Assembly: GCF_000716535.1 (NCBI RefSeq)
Contig: NZ_JNWV01000029.1
Span: forward strand, 1 to 64,000
Origin: Streptomyces flaveolus
Lineage (GTDB): Bacteria; Actinomycetota; Actinomycetes; Streptomycetales; Streptomycetaceae
Direction of reading: 5' to 3'
Length of the DNA: 64,000 bases
This document shows positions 28,397 through 36,453 of the stretch, piece after piece. Below the pieces are notes generated by a model, which did not search any database, was not told the origin of the DNA, and was given only the letters and a program-made list of their open reading frames with translations. Made by a program: the position numbers and the translations under genes. Within the stretch, counting starts at the first letter, position 1. Every line of letters starts with the position of its first letter.

Positions 28397-29137
28397 ATGA
28401 GCGCGACGTTCGGCGGCCGGAGCGGCCGGCAGGGCAAACTCTCCCAGTGGCTGCTCGGACGCCGCCCGAAGGACGCGGCCGCCGACGACAGCGGCCGTGA
28501 GACCCTGCTGCTCGCCGCCGCGGCGGCGGGCCTGCCCCTCGCCCCCGCCGCGCACCCCGCCGACGGCTACGGCTGCTCCTGCGACCGCGTGGGCTGTCCC
28601 ACCCCCGCCCGGCACCCGGTGTCGTTCGCCTGGCAGACGCAGTCCACCACCGACCGCGCCCAGATCGAGCGCTGGGCCCGGCACCAGCCCGCGGCGAACT
28701 TCATCACCGCCACCGGCATGGTGCACGACGTGCTGGACGTGCCCCTGGAGGCCGGCCGCGAGGCGCTGGACCGGTTGCTCGGCTCCGGCGTCGAGGTCGG
28801 CCCGGTCGCCGAGAGCGACGACGGCCGCATGCTGTTCTTCACCCTCACCCGCGGCACCCCCGAGGACGAGGACGAATGGTGGCCCTGCGAGCTGGACTGC
28901 CACCCCGAGACGATGGACGAGCACCCCGGGCTGCGCTGGCACTGCCGTGGCTCCTACGTCCTCGTACCGCCCGCCCGGCTGCCCGGCGACGCCGACCAGC
29001 GGGTGCGCTGGGTGCGCGGCCCGGAGCATCGGCTGCCGGACCCGCTGAGCCTGCTGGAGGCGCTCACCGACGCCTGCGCCCGGCACCCGGGCACCGGGAC
29101 GGGCCACCACGGCACGGCCTGGCCCCTGCACCACTGA
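28397..29137 (+). CDS. Bifunctional primase/polymerase-like protein
   Basis: 246 aa. The arrangement APAAHPADGYGCSCDRVGCPTPARHPV, followed by TDRAQIERWARHQPAANFITATG, is that of the N-terminal prim-pol domain family common in Streptomyces. The Cys residues may bind zinc. The acidic catalytic pair of replicative prim-pols is not clearly seen, and no helicase domain follows. ATG 28397 has GAGGGG upstream. Many streptomycetes carry several such stand-alone proteins of unknown function. Confidence 0.75.
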   Translation: MSATFGGRSGRQGKLSQWLLGRRPKDAAADDSGRETLLLAAAAAGLPLAPAAHPADGYGCSCDRVGCPTPARHPVSFAWQTQSTTDRAQIERWARHQPAANFITATGMVHDVLDVPLEAGREALDRLLGSGVEVGPVAESDDGRMLFFTLTRGTPEDEDEWWPCELDCHPETMDEHPGLRWHCRGSYVLVPPARLPGDADQRVRWVRGPEHRLPDPLSLLEALTDACARHPGTGTGHHGTAWPLHH

Positions 29138-29165
29138 CGGCCCGGCGGGACCCGCCCCGCTCGCC

Positions 29166-30158
29166 CTACGCGCCCTGCGCCGACGTCAGCCCCTGCACCC
29201 GCCCCAGCACCCGCACCGGGCCACTGCCGGCCGGGTCGAGCACGGCCTGGTTGGCGATCGACTCCAGCGTCAGGGACTGCTTCACCTCGCCCTTGATCAG
29301 GGCCTGCACGTCCTTGTTCGGGACCGGCACGGTGGCGCCCGTGTAGGCGGTCTGCTTCTCGTAGTGGTGGGTGGTGAAGAACACCAGCGCCCCGCCGTCC
29401 GCCGTGCGCAGCGCGAGCGGCGCGTAGTCGCCGTGGGTGAGCGGTTCGTCGATGAACTGCCGGACCAGGCCGGGCTTCTTGGCCTCCTTCGCGCGGTCCG
29501 CGCGCAGCCCGCTGGTGTCGCGCCCGTCCGCGAAGGTCTTCCCGCCGTTCTCCAGGTAGTCCGCGTACGTCCTGCTCAGCTCGTCCGGGCGGACGGCCAG
29601 CCCGCCGGTGTCGGCCGGCACGGCCTCGGCCCAGCCGTCCTCGTCCGTCCTGAACTCGGGAACGGTGCCGGGGGCCATGAGCGTCAGGTAGCTCACCTGC
29701 CAGCGCTCGCCGAGGTCGCCCCGGGTGAAGACCAGCACCCAGCGGAAGTTCCCGCCCTTGTTGCCCCGGGCGTCGGCGACGAACCAGCGGGGCCAGCCTG
29801 CCTTCTCCGGGATCGTGATCTTCACGTCCGTCAGCGTCAGCGGGGTGTGGTTCGCGTTCCCCGACGGGCTGTTGACGTGCCCGGCCCTGAGCCGGGCGGA
29901 GTCGATGTCGGAGAGGGCGCCGGTGACGTAGGGGGCGTCCAGGGAGCTGTCGTAGGCCTTGTCGGCCTTGTTGTACGCGTCGGTGAACGCGGTGAGCGCC
30001 TTGGTGGCCTCGGCGCGGGTGGCGGCGGGAAGCACCACCCGCTCCCCGTGCACCACCACGCATCCGCTCGCGGTCAGCGACAAAGCGGTCAGCGAGGCCG
30101 CTATGAGTGCGTTCCGGTCACGCCTGCGAAGCCGGCGAGGGCTGCGTTCCCTGGTCAT
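29166..30158 (-). CDS. Secreted lipoprotein, last gene of the efe operon
   Basis: 330 aa. A basic n-region (RRLRRRDRN) and hydrophobic core end in a lipobox, LTASGC, so the protein is probably lipid-anchored outside the membrane. The rest is a soluble alpha/beta region with no recognised enzyme motif (RWVLVFTRGDLGERWQVSYLTLM and PLALRTADGGALVFFTTHHYEKQ). Its first 41 bases overlap the 3' end of efeU, so it is coupled to the iron uptake genes. A role in that system is an inference from position. Confidence 0.8.
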   Translation of the reverse strand: MTRERSPRRLRRRDRNALIAASLTALSLTASGCVVVHGERVVLPAATRAEATKALTAFTDAYNKADKAYDSSLDAPYVTGALSDIDSARLRAGHVNSPSGNANHTPLTLTDVKITIPEKAGWPRWFVADARGNKGGNFRWVLVFTRGDLGERWQVSYLTLMAPGTVPEFRTDEDGWAEAVPADTGGLAVRPDELSRTYADYLENGGKTFADGRDTSGLRADRAKEAKKPGLVRQFIDEPLTHGDYAPLALRTADGGALVFFTTHHYEKQTAYTGATVPVPNKDVQALIKGEVKQSLTLESIANQAVLDPAGSGPVRVLGRVQGLTSAQGA

Positions 30159-30990
30159 CGGGCTCCTTCACCTTCCCCTTTCCGGAGGCGAACCCTACCG
30201 GGGAGAGGAACAGCGCGAGCACCGGGACCAGGTACAGCGCCCACACCGTGATCTGAAGGACCGTCGGGTCCGGCTGGAAGTTGAACACGCCCTTGAGCAG
30301 GGTGCCGTACCAGCTGTCCGGCGGGATGACGCCGCTGATGTCGAAGGCCAGGTCGGTCAGGCCCGGGATCCAGTCGGCCTCCTGGAGGTCGTGGAAGCCG
30401 TACGCCAGCACGCCCGCCGCGACCACGACCAGCATCCCGCCGGTCCAGGTGAAGAACTTGGCCAGGTTGATCTTCAGGGCGCCCCGGTAGAACAGCCAGC
30501 CGAGGAGGACGGCCGTGGCGAGGCCGAGGGCGACGCCGATCAGCGGACGCGGGGTGCCGTCGCTCGCCGCGTGCACCGACGCCCACACGAACAGCGCGGT
30601 CTCCAGGCCCTCCCGGCCGACCGCGAGGAACGCGGTGGCGACCAGCGCGCCCGTGCCGAGGGCGAGGGCGGCGTCCAGCTTGCCGTGCAGCTCCGACTTC
30701 AGGTGCCGGGCGGTGCGCCGCATCCAGAACACCATCCAGGTCACCAGGCCCACGGCGACGATCGACAGGGAGCCGCCGAGCGCCTCCTGCGCCTGGAACG
30801 TCAGCTCCTGGGAGCCGAACTCCAGGGCGCAGCCGAAGCCCATGGCGATGACGATCGCGATGCCGATGCCGATCCAGATCGGCCTCAGGGCGTCCCTGCG
30901 GCCGGTCTTGACCAGGTAGGCGATCAGGATGCAGACGACGAGCGACGCCTCCAGACCTTCACGCAGACCGATCAGGTAGTTGGAGAACAC
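30118..30990 (-). CDS. efeU: EfeU/Ftr1-type ferric iron permease
   Basis: 290-aa membrane protein with seven predicted helices. Two REGLE motifs, the iron-binding signature of the Ftr1/EfeU family, occur in GLREGLEASL near residue 10 and in VGREGLETAL near 125. It takes up iron with EfeO and EfeB. ATG 30990 lies three bases downstream of the efeB stop, and the 3' end overlaps the lipoprotein gene. The gene order efeO-efeB-efeU is transcribed leftward from the iron-box region at 33420-33458. Confidence 0.93.
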   Translation of the reverse strand: MFSNYLIGLREGLEASLVVCILIAYLVKTGRRDALRPIWIGIGIAIVIAMGFGCALEFGSQELTFQAQEALGGSLSIVAVGLVTWMVFWMRRTARHLKSELHGKLDAALALGTGALVATAFLAVGREGLETALFVWASVHAASDGTPRPLIGVALGLATAVLLGWLFYRGALKINLAKFFTWTGGMLVVVAAGVLAYGFHDLQEADWIPGLTDLAFDISGVIPPDSWYGTLLKGVFNFQPDPTVLQITVWALYLVPVLALFLSPVGFASGKGKVKEPDDQGTQPSPASQA

Positions 30991-30993
30991 GGG

Positions 30994-32244
30994 CTACGCC
31001 TCCTTCGAGAACAGCGTGCGGCCCCACCAGTCGCCGGAGTCCCGGACGCCCGGCGGGATCGCGAAGACCGCCGAACCCACGTGCTGGATGTACTCGTTGA
31101 GCGCGTCGTGCGCGGCGAGGGTGCGCTGGAGCGGGATGAACCCCTTGCGCACGTCCCGCTGGTAGGCGAGGAAGAACAGGCCCGCGTCGAGCCGGCCGAG
31201 GCCGTCGGTGCCGTCGGTGAAGGAGTAGCCCCGGCGCAGGATGGTGATCCCGTTGTTGGAGTCGGGGTGCGCGAGCCGCACGTGCGCGTCCGGCTTCATC
31301 GCCTTCAGGAACGGCTCGTCGTGCTCCTTGGCCTTGCCGACCGGGGCGCCCTCGCGCTTGTCGCGGCCGAACACGTCCTCCTGCTCCTGGAGCGAGGTGC
31401 GGTCCCAGGTCTCGATGTTCATGCGGATGCGCCGGGCGACCAGGTACGACCCGCCGGTCATCCAGTCCGGCCCGTCCTCCTCGCCGACCCACACGAACTT
31501 CTTCAGCCGGTCGGTCTCGGTGCCCGCGATGTTGCGGGTGCCGTCCTTGAAGCCCATCAGGTTGCGCGGGGTCTGCGCGTCCGGGGTGGTCGAGGAGGTC
31601 TTGCCGAAGCCGAGCTGGGACCAGCGGATGGCGACCTTGCCGAAGCCGATGCGGGCGAGGTTGCGGATGGCGTGCACGGCGACCTGCGGGTCGTCGGAGC
31701 AGGCCTGGACGCACAGGTCACCGCCGGTGCGGGACCTGTCCAGGTTGTCGCCGGGGAACTTGGGCAGGTCGACCAGGGCCTCGGGCCGCCGGTCCTTCAG
31801 CCCGAACTTGTCGAAGAGCGACGGGCCGAAGCCGATGGTCAGCGTCAGCCGGGACGGCTTGAGCCCGAGCGCCTCACCGGTGTCGTCCGGCGGGGCCTCG
31901 GCGAGCCCGCCGTAGGCGCCCTCGCCGACGGCCTTCCCGACGGTCATCCGGCGGGCCGCCGCGGTCCAGTCCTTGAGCATCTGGACGAACTCTTCGCGGT
32001 CCTCGGTCTTCACGTCGAACGCGGCGAAGTGCAGCCGGTCCTGCACCGGGGTGGCGATGCCGGCCTGGTGGGCGCCGTGGAACTCCACCGCGCCGCCGGT
32101 CTCGGCGGCGGCCGGGTCCATGTCGTCGCCCGTCCTGGCCATCGCCACGGCCCCGCCGGCCGCGGCGGCCCCGAGCGCGAGCCCGGCACCGCCCCAGCCG
32201 ATCAGTGCGCGGCGCGACGGATTGCTGCCCTGGGTCTCGGTCAT
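30994..32244 (-). CDS. efeB: EfeB deferrochelatase, Dyp-type heme peroxidase (Tat-exported)
   Basis: 416 aa. A twin-arginine signal (SRRALIGWGGAGLALGAAAAGG) sends the folded hemoprotein across the membrane. The Dyp motif GFKDGTRN (GxxDG) carries the catalytic Asp. The heme-ligand His is likely in RLAHPDSNNG and the distal Arg in LAYQRDVRKGF. The enzyme is proposed to oxidise ferrous iron or release iron from heme for EfeU. ATG 32244 follows AGGGG and matches the signal peptide; the frame is open far upstream through efeO only as a shadow. Confidence 0.93.
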   Translation of the reverse strand: MTETQGSNPSRRALIGWGGAGLALGAAAAGGAVAMARTGDDMDPAAAETGGAVEFHGAHQAGIATPVQDRLHFAAFDVKTEDREEFVQMLKDWTAAARRMTVGKAVGEGAYGGLAEAPPDDTGEALGLKPSRLTLTIGFGPSLFDKFGLKDRRPEALVDLPKFPGDNLDRSRTGGDLCVQACSDDPQVAVHAIRNLARIGFGKVAIRWSQLGFGKTSSTTPDAQTPRNLMGFKDGTRNIAGTETDRLKKFVWVGEEDGPDWMTGGSYLVARRIRMNIETWDRTSLQEQEDVFGRDKREGAPVGKAKEHDEPFLKAMKPDAHVRLAHPDSNNGITILRRGYSFTDGTDGLGRLDAGLFFLAYQRDVRKGFIPLQRTLAAHDALNEYIQHVGSAVFAIPPGVRDSGDWWGRTLFSKEA

Positions 32245-32261
32245 CGCCCCTGCCCCCTTGC

Positions 32262-33398
32262 TTACTTCACGACCGCGGCGGCGAGCTTGGACAGCGGCTC
32301 GGCGAGCGCGTTCACCGCGTCCGACAGCTCCTTGCGCTGGTCCTTGGTGACCTTGTCGTAGGAGACGAAGTCGTACGCCGTCTTGTCCGTCCGGTACTTG
32401 TCGAGCAGCGTGTTCAGCGCGGCGAACTGCTTGTCGAGTTCCTTGGTGAGCGCCGGGTCGTTCTTCGTGGCGACCGGCTTCAGCAGCTCGTAGGCCTTCT
32501 GGGCGCCCTCGACGTTGCCCTTGAAGTCGACCAGGTCGGTGTGGGCGTAGCGGTCCTCCTCGCCGGTGACCTTGCCGGTGGCGACCTCGTCCAGCAGCTC
32601 CTTGGCGCCGTTGGCCATGGAGGTGGGGGTGATCTCGGCCTTGCCGACCCGGCCCTGCCAGTCCTTGAGGTCCGTCAGCAGCCGGTCGGCGAGGGTCTTC
32701 TCCTCGGCGCCGATCTTCTTGTCCTGCCAGAGGGCCTTCTCCAGCCGGTGCCAGCCGGTCCACTTCTGGCCGGGCTCCAGGCCGTCCTCGCGGACGTCGA
32801 CCTTCGGGTCGATGTCGCCGAAGGACTCGGCGACCGGCTCGGTGCGCTCCCAGCCGAGGCGGGAGAGGCCGTAGGCCTTCTTCGCGGCCTCCAGGTCGCC
32901 GTCCTTGACCGCCTTCACGAAGGTCTCGGCCTTCGGCAGCGTCTCGTCGGCCTGGTCCTGGGCGTACTGGCGGTACTCGGCGACGGCCTGGTCCAGCTTC
33001 GGGTCGCGCTTGGCGGTGCTGCCGCCGCCGGTCACGGTCAGCTTCTGCCGGACGCCGTGTCCCTTCATGCCCGGACGGCAGGCGATCTCGTACGAGCCGG
33101 CCTTCACCTCGGCGGTGAGCGTGTACTTGGTGCCCGGACCGATGTTCTCCTTCTCGGAGACGATCCGGTCGTCCGGGAACAGGATCTCGACCTCGGTCGC
33201 CTTCGAGCCCTTGTTCTCGATCTTCAGCGTGACCTGCCCGGCCGGCACGGACGTGCTGGAGGTGTCGCACTTGGAGTCGGCGGCCGTGACCTGGATGGCG
33301 TCGCCGTCCTTGGCGTCGCTTTTCGCGGTGCAGGCCGAGAGGGCGGTCAGAGCCGCCGCGGTGGCGGCGGCGGTGACGGTCAGTCGGACGGCGCGCAT
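32262..33398 (-). CDS. efeO: EfeO, iron-uptake lipoprotein (cupredoxin plus M75 domain)
   Basis: 378 aa. The signal peptide ends at the lipobox LSAC. An N-terminal cupredoxin-like domain (~35-130, with KCDTSSTSVPAGQV and EIACRPGMKGHG) precedes an imelysin/M75 helical domain with the metal motif HRLEK (HxxE) in TGWHRLEKALW. EfeO binds extracytoplasmic iron and delivers it to EfeU/EfeB. First gene of the operon, directly behind two iron-box-like sites; 17 bp before efeB. Confidence 0.92.
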   Translation of the reverse strand: MRAVRLTVTAAATAAALTALSACTAKSDAKDGDAIQVTAADSKCDTSSTSVPAGQVTLKIENKGSKATEVEILFPDDRIVSEKENIGPGTKYTLTAEVKAGSYEIACRPGMKGHGVRQKLTVTGGGSTAKRDPKLDQAVAEYRQYAQDQADETLPKAETFVKAVKDGDLEAAKKAYGLSRLGWERTEPVAESFGDIDPKVDVREDGLEPGQKWTGWHRLEKALWQDKKIGAEEKTLADRLLTDLKDWQGRVGKAEITPTSMANGAKELLDEVATGKVTGEEDRYAHTDLVDFKGNVEGAQKAYELLKPVATKNDPALTKELDKQFAALNTLLDKYRTDKTAYDFVSYDKVTKDQRKELSDAVNALAEPLSKLAAAVVK

Positions 33399-33419
33399 GC
33401 AGGCTCCAAGCGGATCTGG

Positions 33420-33458
33420 TCTGGTGAGGCTGCCCTAACTTACATGAGGCTATCCTCA
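33420..33458 (-). promoter_or_regulatory. Two iron-box-like sites (DmdR/IdeR type) before efeO
   Basis: Two adjacent 19-mers resemble the actinobacterial iron box TTAGGTTAGGCTAACCTAA on the minus strand. TGAGGATAGCCTCATGTAA (33458-33440) has about 13 matches and TTAGGGCAGCCTCACCAGA (33438-33420) about 14. They lie 22-60 bp upstream of the efeO ATG, where a bound repressor would block transcription under iron-rich conditions. Confidence 0.6.
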
Positions 33459-33540
33459 CCCATACCCCTGCCTCCCGTGATTCAGCTCTCACGGAAAGAT
33501 CGCGAAGCGGTCCCCGGGGCCGCGGTGCTTCAATTCCCCG

Positions 33541-34185
33541 GTGACTGACTACGACGTACTCCGCGTCTTCTGCGGGCCGAACGGCGGCTACGGCAATGAG
33601 CTGGGGGTCGTCCGCGACGGCTCGGTGCTGCCCGAGCGGAGCGACCGGCAGGAGCTGGCGGCCAAACTCGGCTTCAGCGAGACCGTGTTCGTGGACGACC
33701 CCGAGCGCGGAGTGATCGACATCTATACGCCCACCCTGCGCCTGCCCTTCGCCGGCCACCCTTGCGTGGGCACGGCCTGGCTGCTCGACGTGCCCGAACT
33801 GGTCACCCCCGCCGGGGTCGTCGGCACCCGCCTGGACGGCGAGTTCACCTGGATCGAGGCCCGCGCGGAGTGGGCGCCCCCGCGCACCCTGCGCCAGTAC
33901 GCGAGCGCCGCCGAGGTGGACGCCCTCGACGTGCCGCCGCCGGGGGAGTGGATCTACGCCTGGGCCTGGGAGGACGAGGCGGCCGGGCGGGTGCGGGCCC
34001 GCGCCTTCCCCGGCCGCGACGACAGCATCGAGGAGGACGAGGCCACCGGCGCGGCGGCGCTGCTCCTCACCGACCGGCTGGGCCGGGCGCTGAACATCAC
34101 CCAGGGCAGGGGCTCGCAGCTCCTGACCGCCCCGCAGCCGCACGGCTGGATCGAGGTCGGCGGACGCGTCCACCTGGAGCGCTGA
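33541..34185 (+). CDS. PhzF family isomerase-like protein
   Basis: 214 aa, shorter than the ~280 aa usual for the family. PhzF features are present: GNELGVV near the N-terminus, FSETVFVDD, then TLRLPFAGHPCVGTAWLL in the first half and TGAAALLLTDRLGR with ITQGRGSQL in the second. The conserved catalytic Glu, expected near the GNELG block, seems to be that Glu. GTG 33541 lacks a ribosome site and may be leaderless. It is divergent from efeO. The reaction is unknown. Confidence 0.85.
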   Translation: MTDYDVLRVFCGPNGGYGNELGVVRDGSVLPERSDRQELAAKLGFSETVFVDDPERGVIDIYTPTLRLPFAGHPCVGTAWLLDVPELVTPAGVVGTRLDGEFTWIEARAEWAPPRTLRQYASAAEVDALDVPPPGEWIYAWAWEDEAAGRVRARAFPGRDDSIEEDEATGAAALLLTDRLGRALNITQGRGSQLLTAPQPHGWIEVGGRVHLER

Positions 34186-34214
34186 CACCTACGCACGTCC
34201 GGGGGATCCTTCGA

Positions 34215-34272
34215 GTCCCCGTTCGGGTGGATCCGCGTGTGCGCGCGAAGGCCGACGGGGACGAACGGGGAC
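34215..34272. terminator. Inverted repeat after the PhzF-like gene
   Basis: GTCCCCGTTCG (34215-34225) and CGAACGGGGAC (34262-34272) are perfect 11-bp arms separated by 36 nt. The element lies between the PhzF-like gene and the small secreted-protein gene and could end one transcript or fold in the leader of the next. Confidence 0.4.
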
Positions 34273-34312
34273 CTCTGGGCGTGACCACTGACGCCTCCCT
34301 GAGAGGAGCACC

Positions 34313-34510
34313 ATGCGCATCAGATCAGTCCTGGCCGCGACCGCCCTCGCCGCCGCCCTCGCCGCGTCCGGCGCGACGACGGCCAGTGCCGCCCACAACG
34401 ACACCAAGACCGACGACGAGGCCGTCTGCAGCCCGTACGCCGGCACGCTCACCTCGCTGGAGAACCACCTGACCTGGTCGGGCGCCCACTGCGGCGACTA
34501 CCTGCGCTGA
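34313..34510 (+). CDS. Small secreted protein with two cysteines
   Basis: 65 aa. A clear signal peptide (MRIRSVLAATALAAALAAS...ASA) leaves a mature peptide of about 38 residues with two Cys (AVCSPY and AHCGDYLR), which may form one disulfide. GAGAGGAG precedes ATG 34313 at good spacing. Similar tiny secreted proteins occur in many streptomycetes; the function is not known. Confidence 0.75.
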   Translation: MRIRSVLAATALAAALAASGATTASAAHNDTKTDDEAVCSPYAGTLTSLENHLTWSGAHCGDYLR

Positions 34511-34561
34511 TCCGGCCCGGGTCCCCTCCCGCGCGCGGCGGGGGACCCGGTCGCGCGGGGC

Positions 34562-35209
34562 TCAGGCGGACCGCGGGAACTCCTCGCCCAGGGCCCGGAA
34601 CACCGCCGTGTTGAGCGTGAACGCCCGCTCGCACTCGGCCACGACCCGCTGCCTCTCCAGGTCGTCCACAGCGATCCCGTCCAGCAGTTCGCGGTACCCC
34701 CGCTTGAACGCGCCCGGGTTGGCGATCCGCTCGAAGACGTAGAAGCGGACTCCGTCGCCCTTCCTCGCGAAGCCCCACGTCCGCTCCGCCGTGTCCCGGA
34801 TGATCTGGCCGCCGGAGAGGTCGCCCAGGTACCGGGTGTAGTGGTGGGCGACGTAACCGCCCGGCCAGCGTTCGGCGCACTCCCGCACCCGGTCCGCGTA
34901 CGCCCTGGTCGCGGGCAGTGCGCTCAGGCCCGCCCGCCAGTCCGGGCCGCGCAGATGGGCGAGGTCCCGCTCCAGCGCGGGCAGCCGGAAGAGTTCGGGC
35001 CGGATGAAGGGGCCCGCCACCGGATCCGCCGTCAGCCGCCCGGCCGTGGTCTCCAACGCCTCGTAGACGAACCAGAGTTGCTCGGTGTACCGCGCGTAGG
35101 CCGCCATGCCGAGCCGGCCGCCGAGGAGGTCGCTCATGAACGGCGCGGTCCGCACCGCCGCGTGCTGGTCGTGGGAGGCGGTGCGAATGAGGGACGAGAA
35201 GGAGTCCAT
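34562..35209 (-). CDS. hmuO: Heme oxygenase, biliverdin-producing
   Basis: About 215 aa. It cleaves heme to biliverdin, CO and iron in the cytoplasm. The proximal heme ligand is the His in SHDQHAAVR, and the distal helix motif YLGDLSGGQ is intact. KRGYRELLDGI near the C-terminus is also typical. ATG 35209 has AAAGAGGA nine bases upstream and is preferred over GTG 35215. It lies in the iron region, divergent from the preceding gene, with a long palindrome in its promoter. The symbol follows the actinobacterial family name. Confidence 0.9.
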   Translation of the reverse strand: MDSFSSLIRTASHDQHAAVRTAPFMSDLLGGRLGMAAYARYTEQLWFVYEALETTAGRLTADPVAGPFIRPELFRLPALERDLAHLRGPDWRAGLSALPATRAYADRVRECAERWPGGYVAHHYTRYLGDLSGGQIIRDTAERTWGFARKGDGVRFYVFERIANPGAFKRGYRELLDGIAVDDLERQRVVAECERAFTLNTAVFRALGEEFPRSA

Positions 35210-35221
35210 GAGCACGTCCTC

Positions 35222-35244
35222 TTTGCCGACAGCCTGTCGGTAAA
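35222..35244. promoter_or_regulatory. Near-perfect 23-bp palindromic operator before heme oxygenase
   Basis: TTTGCCGACAG (35222-35232) is followed after one central base by CTGTCGGTAAA (35234-35244). The two 11-nt arms are complementary except at one position. It lies 13-35 bp upstream of the heme oxygenase ATG and does not resemble the iron-box consensus. A TetR-type or other dimeric repressor, perhaps heme-responsive, is likely. Confidence 0.6.
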
Positions 35245-35303
35245 AGCCTACAAGAGAAAGCCCGCCCCGGCAGGGAGCGGGCTCGCCGCGGGTCGAGCGG
35301 CGC

Positions 35304-36161
35304 TCAGGGGAGGGTCAGGATCTCCGCGCCGGTCTCCGTGACCACCAGCGTGTGCTCGAACTGCGCGGTCCGCTTGCGGTCCTTCGTCACGACCGTCCAG
35401 CCGTCGTCCCACATGTCGTACTCGTGCGTGCCCAGCGTGAGCATCGGCTCGATCGTGAACGTCATCCCCGGCTGCATCACGGTCGTCGCGTGCGGGCTGT
35501 CGTAGTGCGGGATGATCAGCCCGGAGTGGAACGACGTGTTGATGCCGTGCCCGGTGAAGTCCCGCACCACGCCGTAGCCGAACCGCTTGGCGTACGACTC
35601 GATGACCCGGCCGATGACGTTGATCTGCCGGCCGGGCCTGACGGCCTTGATCGCCCGGTTCAGCGCCTCACGGGTGCGCTCCACCAGCAGCCGCGACTCC
35701 TCGTCCACGTCACCGACCAGGTAGGTGGCGTTGTTGTCGCCGTGCACCCCGCCGATGTACGCCGTCACGTCCAGGTTGACGATGTCGCCGTCCCTGAGGA
35801 CCGTCGAGTCCGGGATGCCGTGGCAGATGACCTCGTTGACCGAGGTGCACAGCGACTTCGGGAAGCCCCGGTAGCCGAGCGTCGACGGGTAGGCGCCGTG
35901 GTCGCACATGTACTCGTGGGCGACCTTGTCCAGCTGGTCCGTGGTGACCCCCGGCGCGATGGTCTTCGCGGCCTCCGCCATCGCCTGCGCGGCGACACGG
36001 CCGGCGATCCGCATCGCCTCGATGGTCTCGGGAGTCTGCACCTCCGGCCCGGTGTACGGCGACGGCGCGGGCTTGCCGACGTACTCGGGGCGGCGGATGT
36101 TTCCGGGCACCGGACGGGTGGGAGACAGCTCCCCTGGAACGAGCAGCGACTGGCCAGACAT
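35304..36161 (-). CDS. map: Methionine aminopeptidase, type I with N-terminal extension
   Basis: 285-aa cytoplasmic metalloprotease that removes initiator methionine. The five metal ligands are visible: Asp in [10 protein letters not shown], Asp in GDNNAT, His in FTGHGI, Glu in TIEPM and Glu in QFEHT. The ~40-residue N-terminal extension ([19 protein letters not shown]) is of the actinobacterial MetAP1c type, with a proline-rich ribosome-binding-like segment. ATG 36161 lies seven bases after TAGACT, so it is probably leaderless; the frame extends to 36251 without homology. Confidence 0.95.
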   Translation of the reverse strand: MSGQSLLVPGELSPTRPVPGNIRRPEYVGKPAPSPYTGPEVQTPETIEAMRIAGRVAAQAMAEAAKTIAPGVTTDQLDKVAHEYMCDHGAYPSTLGYRGFPKSLCTSVNEVICHGIPDSTVLRDGDIVNLDVTAYIGGVHGDNNATYLVGDVDEESRLLVERTREALNRAIKAVRPGRQINVIGRVIESYAKRFGYGVVRDFTGHGINTSFHSGLIIPHYDSPHATTVMQPGMTFTIEPMLTLGTHEYDMWDDGWTVVTKDRKRTAQFEHTLVVTETGAEILTLP

Positions 36162-36219
36162 GCAAGCGAGTCTAACCAGCGGACATGGGGGAACATGTCG
36201 GTGGCGAGAGGAGCTGTTC

Positions 36220-36453
36220 ATGGCCCTGTTCAAGAAGCGCACCGTCGGCAAGCCGGGCGAGTGGTACTACTGCCTGGAACACAAGAAGGTCGAGGAGGGC
36301 CCGGACTGCCCGGGCAAGGACCGCTTCGGGCCGTACGCCTCCCCCGAGGAGGCCCGGCGGGCGATGGAGACCGCCGCCGAGCGCAACCTCCAGTGGGAGA
36401 ACGACCCGCGCTGGCACGACGCGCCCGCGGCGGGCAGAACCGACGAGGACTGA
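36220..36453 (+). CDS. Conserved small cytoplasmic protein
   Basis: 77 aa, starting [21 protein letters not shown] and ending with an acidic tail. Two Cys ([15 protein letters not shown]) are spaced like a possible metal or redox site, followed by [28 protein letters not shown] precedes ATG 36220. It is divergent from map. Its stop TGA directly abuts the stop of the convergent MFS gene (TGATCA). Function unknown. Confidence 0.75.
   Translation: MALFKKRTVGKPGEWYYCLEHKKVEEGPDCPGKDRFGPYASPEEARRAMETAAERNLQWENDPRWHDAPAAGRTDED

Noticed and set aside
30994..34188. Single 1064-residue minus-strand frame over efeB and beyond
   Set aside because: Only the part from 32244 is EfeB; the remainder is antisense to the PhzF-like gene and out of frame with EfeO.
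34200..34235. TTCGAGTCCCC, resembling a tRNA T-loop
   Set aside because: No acceptor, D or anticodon arm fits around it; it belongs to the 11-bp inverted repeat.
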